Assembly (NCBI GenBank): GCA_964370225.1
Contig: CAYJII010000042.1
Span: 1-18,334 of the forward strand
DNA: 18,334 nucleotides
Origin: CAYJII01 sp964370225
Lineage (GTDB): Bacteria > Bacillota > Clostridia > Oscillospirales > Ruminococcaceae
Reading direction: 5' to 3'
In this document: positions 15,394-18,334 of the stretch, piece by piece
Layout: each line of letters begins with the position of its first letter
Position numbering within the stretch: the stretch's first letter is position 1
Translations under genes and position numbers: made by a program
Notes under the pieces: model-generated
Database searches by the model: none
What the model saw: only the letters and a program-made list of their open reading frames with translations
What the model was told of the DNA's origin: nothing

Positions 15394-16146
15394 ATGAAAA
15401 TAAAAGGCATAAATAAATATTACGGCGAAAAACAAGTCGTTAAAGAGGTAAGTTTTAAGCTTCCTCGTGGCAAGGTTATTTCGCTTATCGGACCTAATGG
15501 CGCGGGTAAATCCACTGTACTCAACATTATAACAAGACTTATCGCACAGGACAGTGGCGAGGTACACTTAGACGATACCGCACTGGGCAAATGGAAAAGT
15601 AAAGAACTAGCAAAAAAACTTGCGATACTTACACAACAAAACAATATCTCCATGAAACTAACAGTTAGGGAGCTCGTTGCTTTTGGTCGCTTCCCTTATT
15701 CGGGCAGCAACCTAACTGAAGAAGATTTTAAAATGGTAGATATGGCAATAGGCTATATGGAAATGGACGAGTTCACCGACAGATTTATAGATGAGCTTTC
15801 GGGTGGGCAACTACAAAGAGCATATATCGCTATGGTTATAGCACAGGACACGGACTTTGTTTTTCTGGATGAGCCAACAAACAACCTCGATATTTACCAT
15901 TCTTCAAACCTTATGAAATTGGTTAGAAAATTGTGTGAGGATTTAGGGAAAACTGTTATTTTAGTGCTTCATGAAATTAACTTTGCCTCTGTTTACTCCG
16001 ATTATATAGCTGCATTTAAAGATGGACATTTGTATAAATTTGATGAAGTTTCCAAAGTTATGACGAAAGAAACGCTAAAAGACCTCTATAAAGTGGATTT
16101 TGATATCCAAATTATTAATGGCAAGCCCATTTCAATTTATTATTAA
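15394..16146 (+). CDS. iron-siderophore ABC transporter ATPase (YclP/FepC-like)
   Basis: This is a 250-residue cytosolic ATP-binding subunit with all motifs intact: Walker A GPNGAGKST (33-41), Q-loop near Q81/Q82, signature LSGGQ (135-139), Walker B FVFLDEP (155-161), D-loop NNLD and switch His193. The sequence around the signature, QLQRAYIAMVIAQDT, is typical of siderophore/cobalamin importers. It powers the two upstream permeases and uses the binding protein encoded downstream. AAAGGAG lies eight bases before ATG 15394. The stop is followed nine bases later by the small gene. Confidence 0.95.
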   Translation: MKIKGINKYYGEKQVVKEVSFKLPRGKVISLIGPNGAGKSTVLNIITRLIAQDSGEVHLDDTALGKWKSKELAKKLAILTQQNNISMKLTVRELVAFGRFPYSGSNLTEEDFKMVDMAIGYMEMDEFTDRFIDELSGGQLQRAYIAMVIAQDTDFVFLDEPTNNLDIYHSSNLMKLVRKLCEDLGKTVILVLHEINFASVYSDYIAAFKDGHLYKFDEVSKVMTKETLKDLYKVDFDIQIINGKPISIYY

Positions 16147-16155
16147 GGAGATAAT

Positions 16156-16368
16156 ATGGCTGAACATGAAAAAGAGCTTTTAAACCAAATTGTTAATTGC
16201 GGTAGCTTGATTGAGAAAAAAAGAGAGCATTTTAAAAAAATTGAAGTTGATGATGCAGTATTACTCAACGGTTTAACCGATGAAGAGCAAGAAACTTTAA
16301 GTGCATTATTGGATAAAATGAAACAATATTGGATTGACGCCCACAAAGCAAGACACGCAAAAGACTAA
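16156..16368 (+). CDS. small helical protein resembling the C-terminal helices of MarR regulators
   Basis: This 70-residue charged protein is predicted all-helical, without signal peptide or membrane segment. AAGGAG at a good distance before ATG 16156, and its position nine bases after the ATPase gene, support real translation. The stretch from about residue 17 (SLIEKKREHFKKIEVDDAVL) through LTDEEQETLSALLDKM looks like the last two helices of MarR-family repressors, where dimerisation helices read GL(S/T)xEExxxLxxLLxKM. No winged helix is present, so it cannot bind DNA in the MarR manner. It could be a remnant, a dimerisation antagonist of a MarR protein that binds the operon's dyads, or an unrelated helical protein. 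A stable hairpin follows the stop. The gene call is good; the relationship is tentative. Confidence 0.65.
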   Translation: MAEHEKELLNQIVNCGSLIEKKREHFKKIEVDDAVLLNGLTDEEQETLSALLDKMKQYWIDAHKARHAKD

Positions 16369-16401
16369 TTTTATAACCTCGCTAAATGCGAGGTTATAAA
16401 A
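16369..16401 (+). other. 14-bp perfect hairpin upstream of the siderophore-binding protein gene
   Basis: TTTTATAACCTCGC (16369-16382) pairs perfectly with GCGAGGTTATAAAA (16388-16401) over a TAAAT loop. No T-tract follows on +, so it is not a classical terminator. It may protect the 3' end of the upstream mRNA or set the ratio of binding protein to permease, as hairpins in other importer operons do (inference). Confidence 0.6.
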
Positions 16402-16410
16402 AGGCTGCGA

Positions 16411-16459
16411 GTTAGCAGTAGTTAACTTAATATTTAGGCATAATGCCTTTATATATAAT
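16411..16459 (+). promoter_or_regulatory. possible promoter and fourth dyad before the binding-protein gene
   Basis: GTTAG-CAGTAG-TTAAC (16411-16426) is a one-base variant of the TTAG-N6-CTAA dyads upstream of the operon. AGGCAT-A-ATGCCT (16436-16448) is a further small dyad. TATAAT is at 16454-16459 but has no clear -35. Together these suggest a regulated secondary promoter for the binding protein. Confidence 0.4.
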
Positions 16460-16491
16460 ATTTATTTTTTATCTAAGAAAGGATAATCAAA

Positions 16492-17523
16492 ATGAAAAAA
16501 CTTTTATCACTAATTTTAGCAGGTACTATGCTATTTTCAATGGCTGCTTGTTCCCCTGCTGCATCAGATTCAGGAGCTGCAGATGATGCAGATGTAGACA
16601 CATCTTCTTCCGATGACGCTGCGGATGACGACTCAGCAGACGACGCAGACACACCTACAACAGTTACCGTTACAGTAGCCGATGCAGAGGGCAATGACAT
16701 AGATGTTGAGTTCCCTGTAAACCCTGAGAAAGTAGTTGTTCTAAACTGGCAAACAATGGACTTTTTGGATGCAGTGGGCTTGGGTGACAGTGTAGTTGGC
16801 CTTATTAAAAGTGGTTCATACCCTGCACATTTACAAAAATATGTAGACGATGAGAGCATAGTTAATGTTGGCGGCATGAAAGACGTTGACATGGAAGCTG
16901 TTATGTCTCTTCAACCAGACGTTATCTTCTCTAGCGACAGAACTGAAAGTATGTACGAAGAGTTTACTATGATTGCGCCTACAATGTCAGCAGCTGTTGT
17001 GTACGAAGACGGCTTCATGGCTAGCTACAAAGAGCTTGCATCAAAACACGGACAAATCTTTGGCATCACAGATGAAGTAGATAGCATTATCGCTGACTAC
17101 GAAACTAGAATAGAAGCTATTGCTGATTTTGCAGGAGAACAAACTGCTTCCCTACTTATCTTTGCAAGCGGACTAAATGCACTTGGTGACAACGGTCGTT
17201 GCTCTATTATTGTAAATGAAATGGGCTTTACCAATGTAAAAGCTGACGAAGACGTAAATCATGGCGATGCAATTTCATATGACGGCCTACTTGCTTTAAA
17301 TCCTGACTGGTTCTTTGTTCTTGACAAAGACAACGCTGTAGGCGAAGAAGCAGTAGCAGCTATGGAGCAAATGGATAATGACATCATCAAGCAAACAGAT
17401 GCATATAAAAATGGCCAAATCGTTTACCTAGAACCTGGTTCATCTTGGTATCTATGCGATGGTGGTATTACTGCTATGGATCAAATGATTACTAATATCG
17501 AAGAAGGCATTGGACTTAAATAA
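16492..17523 (+). CDS. siderophore-binding lipoprotein (YclQ/FatB-like)
   Basis: This 343-residue lipoprotein has a signal peptide ending in lipobox MAAC (lipidated Cys20). It is followed by an Asp/Ser/Ala-rich linker (about 21-55) that keeps the receptor away from the membrane. The periplasmic-binding fold of the BtuF/FepB type follows: VVVLNWQTMDFLDAVGLGDSVVGL, VNVGGMKDVDMEAVMSLQPDVIFSS, a long central helix, then SYDGLLALNPDWFFVLDKD and a C-terminal INxIEEG-like helix. These blocks match siderophore receptors of the YclQ group. It should deliver iron-siderophore to the permeases and ATPase encoded upstream. AGAAAGGA precedes the ATG. It ends the operon before an 18-bp-stem terminator. Confidence 0.93.
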   Translation: MKKLLSLILAGTMLFSMAACSPAASDSGAADDADVDTSSSDDAADDDSADDADTPTTVTVTVADAEGNDIDVEFPVNPEKVVVLNWQTMDFLDAVGLGDSVVGLIKSGSYPAHLQKYVDDESIVNVGGMKDVDMEAVMSLQPDVIFSSDRTESMYEEFTMIAPTMSAAVVYEDGFMASYKELASKHGQIFGITDEVDSIIADYETRIEAIADFAGEQTASLLIFASGLNALGDNGRCSIIVNEMGFTNVKADEDVNHGDAISYDGLLALNPDWFFVLDKDNAVGEEAVAAMEQMDNDIIKQTDAYKNGQIVYLEPGSSWYLCDGGITAMDQMITNIEEGIGLK

Positions 17524-17576
17524 GTCGATAGCTATGCTGAAACTACATAAATATAGTTAATTTTCCACGGCGGACA

Positions 17577-17620
17577 AAATAACAGCGATACGAAAATATT
17601 CGTATCGCTGTTATTTATTT
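17577..17620 (+). terminator. strong terminator of the siderophore operon
   Basis: An 18-bp perfect stem (17577-17594 with 17599-17616, containing AACAGCGATACGAA) closes over an AATA loop and is followed by ATTTTATT. The symmetric A/T flanks would let it work in both directions. From here to 17762 I see nothing recognisable. Confidence 0.88.
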
Positions 17621-17762
17621 TATTACGCTATAGAGTATTGTAAAAAGCGTTTGTTTCATATGTTATAGCTTTTAACTGGTATGAAAAACATATTGAATTT
17701 TATAGCTCTGCCTTATAATTTGTAATTCTGTTAGCCTTTAATATCTCTGAGTCCGCGTAAGA

Positions 17763-17783
17763 ATAATAGGACTAACACTTTTT
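17763..17783 (-). repeat. inverted solo copy of the 16-bp repeat (21-bp match to 756-776)
   Basis: TAGGACTAACACTTTT (17767-17782) is the reverse complement of the repeat at 715 and 1706. Including flanks, 21 bases are identical to the right arm of the first element (756-776). It abuts the -35 of the next promoter, as an IS end with an outward-facing -35 would. Confidence 0.55.
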
Positions 17784-17785
17784 TG

Positions 17786-17815
17786 TTGACACCCAGACAA
17801 ATACAGGTGTATAAT
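17786..17815 (+). promoter_or_regulatory. near-consensus promoter with TACA-N2-TGTA operator-like dyad
   Basis: TTGACA (17786-17791) and TATAAT (17810-17815) are both perfect, 18 bp apart. ATACA-GG-TGTAT (17801-17812) is a perfect dyad overlapping the -10. TACA-N2-TGTA is the core of CopY/BlaI/MecI operators (family knowledge). The start codon of the next gene is 165 nt further on, across an AT-rich leader with no open frame I trust. Confidence 0.6.
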
Positions 17816-17979
17816 ATAATTATACAGAAAATTCTCATTATTTTGTGCAAGATTTTGATTGTAGAAAATTTTAATAATTTTAAATAATTATTTATTTCTT
17901 TTTAAAAAAGCAGTATGCTTACTATAATAATATTTGTTTCAAATGTATTGGCTTATTGGATATAGTCAGGAGAGATAGA

Positions 17980-18334
17980 ATGAAGCTTCAAAGAATACTA
18001 TTTATTTCGCTATTCATCATTAGTTTGTTTTTATCTCTTTATGTCGCAAGTTTAACATATATAGACATAGAGATAAAGGAGCAGAATATAATCGAAACAT
18101 ATGCTGATAGAATTCAATCGGCCCTGCAATCACAAATACAAGTTAGCCAGATTTTAGGAGAGATATTAATTATCCAGAACGGCCACATTAGTGATGCACA
18201 TTTTAATAGAATTTCTGAATCGCTTTATAACGCAAACATCGAACCTTCTATCGCCTATCTTCAAAATGGTGTTTTCACCCAAGTATATCCTTATGAACTA
18301 AACGCTTTTCTTTTAGGACACAATGTATTTGAAG
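17980..18334 (+). CDS. membrane sensor with CHASE-like extracellular domain (3'-truncated)
   Basis: An open frame runs from ATG 17980 to the window end (118 complete codons). CAGGAG lies before the ATG. A hydrophobic helix (about 5-28) is followed by an extracellular region with a helix (ETYADRIQSALQSQIQVSQI). Near the edge is the stretch LQNGVFTQVYPYELNAFLLG, which resembles the CHASE-domain core (PxGxVxxVYPxxxNxxxxGxD). CHASE domains sense small extracellular ligands and are usually joined to GGDEF/EAL or histidine-kinase output domains, which would lie beyond the window. The output domain is therefore unknown. This is a new transcription unit, preceded by the strong promoter at 17786-17815. 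Confidence 0.7.
   Translation, partial: MKLQRILFISLFIISLFLSLYVASLTYIDIEIKEQNIIETYADRIQSALQSQIQVSQILGEILIIQNGHISDAHFNRISESLYNANIEPSIAYLQNGVFTQVYPYELNAFLLGHNVFE

Noticed and set aside
715..17783. CRISPR array
   Set aside because: The repeats are few, irregularly spaced, in both orientations and without uniform spacers.

Overview
The window looks like a chromosomal segment of a low-GC, Gram-positive anaerobe-type Firmicute, most likely a clostridial lineage such as Lachnospiraceae. The reasons are the AT-rich sequence, strong AGGAGG ribosome-binding sites, lipoprotein-anchored solute-binding proteins, YesM/YesN-type two-component regulators, and an AraC-GGDEF fusion. No rRNA, tRNA, CRISPR array or complete transposase gene was seen.

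Layout. (1) 1-1.7 kb is a worn accessory segment: the end of a BltD-like polyamine acetyltransferase, a decayed cardiolipin synthase fragment cut off by a short inverted-repeat element, and an AraC-GGDEF regulator with a 16-bp perfect palindrome in its leader. (2) 1.8-13.1 kb is a carbohydrate locus. A large cytosolic protein, probably carbohydrate-active, is transcribed leftward. Diverging from it is an Lpl/Yte-type ABC importer (two permeases plus lipoprotein). Then come a second, paralogous lipoprotein, a YesM-type kinase and a YesN-type regulator, preceded by their own promoter. The shared divergent region is unusually rich in inverted repeats. (3) 13.1-17.6 kb is a siderophore uptake operon in the order permease-permease-ATPase-small protein-binding protein (order as in yclNOPQ), with repeated GTTAG-N6-CTAAC dyads at its promoter. 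(4) 17.6-18.3 kb carries another copy of the inverted-repeat end, a near-consensus promoter overlapping a TACA-N2-TGTA dyad, and the start of a membrane sensor with a CHASE-like domain that runs off the window.

How the parts may work together. The permeases and first lipoprotein would import an oligosaccharide, which the divergent large protein would process in the cytosol. The second lipoprotein has no permeases of its own and sits directly before the kinase and regulator. This suggests a three-component sugar sensor of the AraPST type (inference). The most notable observations are: a ribosome-binding site separated from its AUG by a perfect 9-bp hairpin upstream of the large protein; the palindromes at both divergent promoters; the repeated dyads before the siderophore operon, together with a 70-residue protein resembling only the C-terminal helices of a MarR regulator; and a dispersed 16-bp repeat family that truncates the cls pseudogene.
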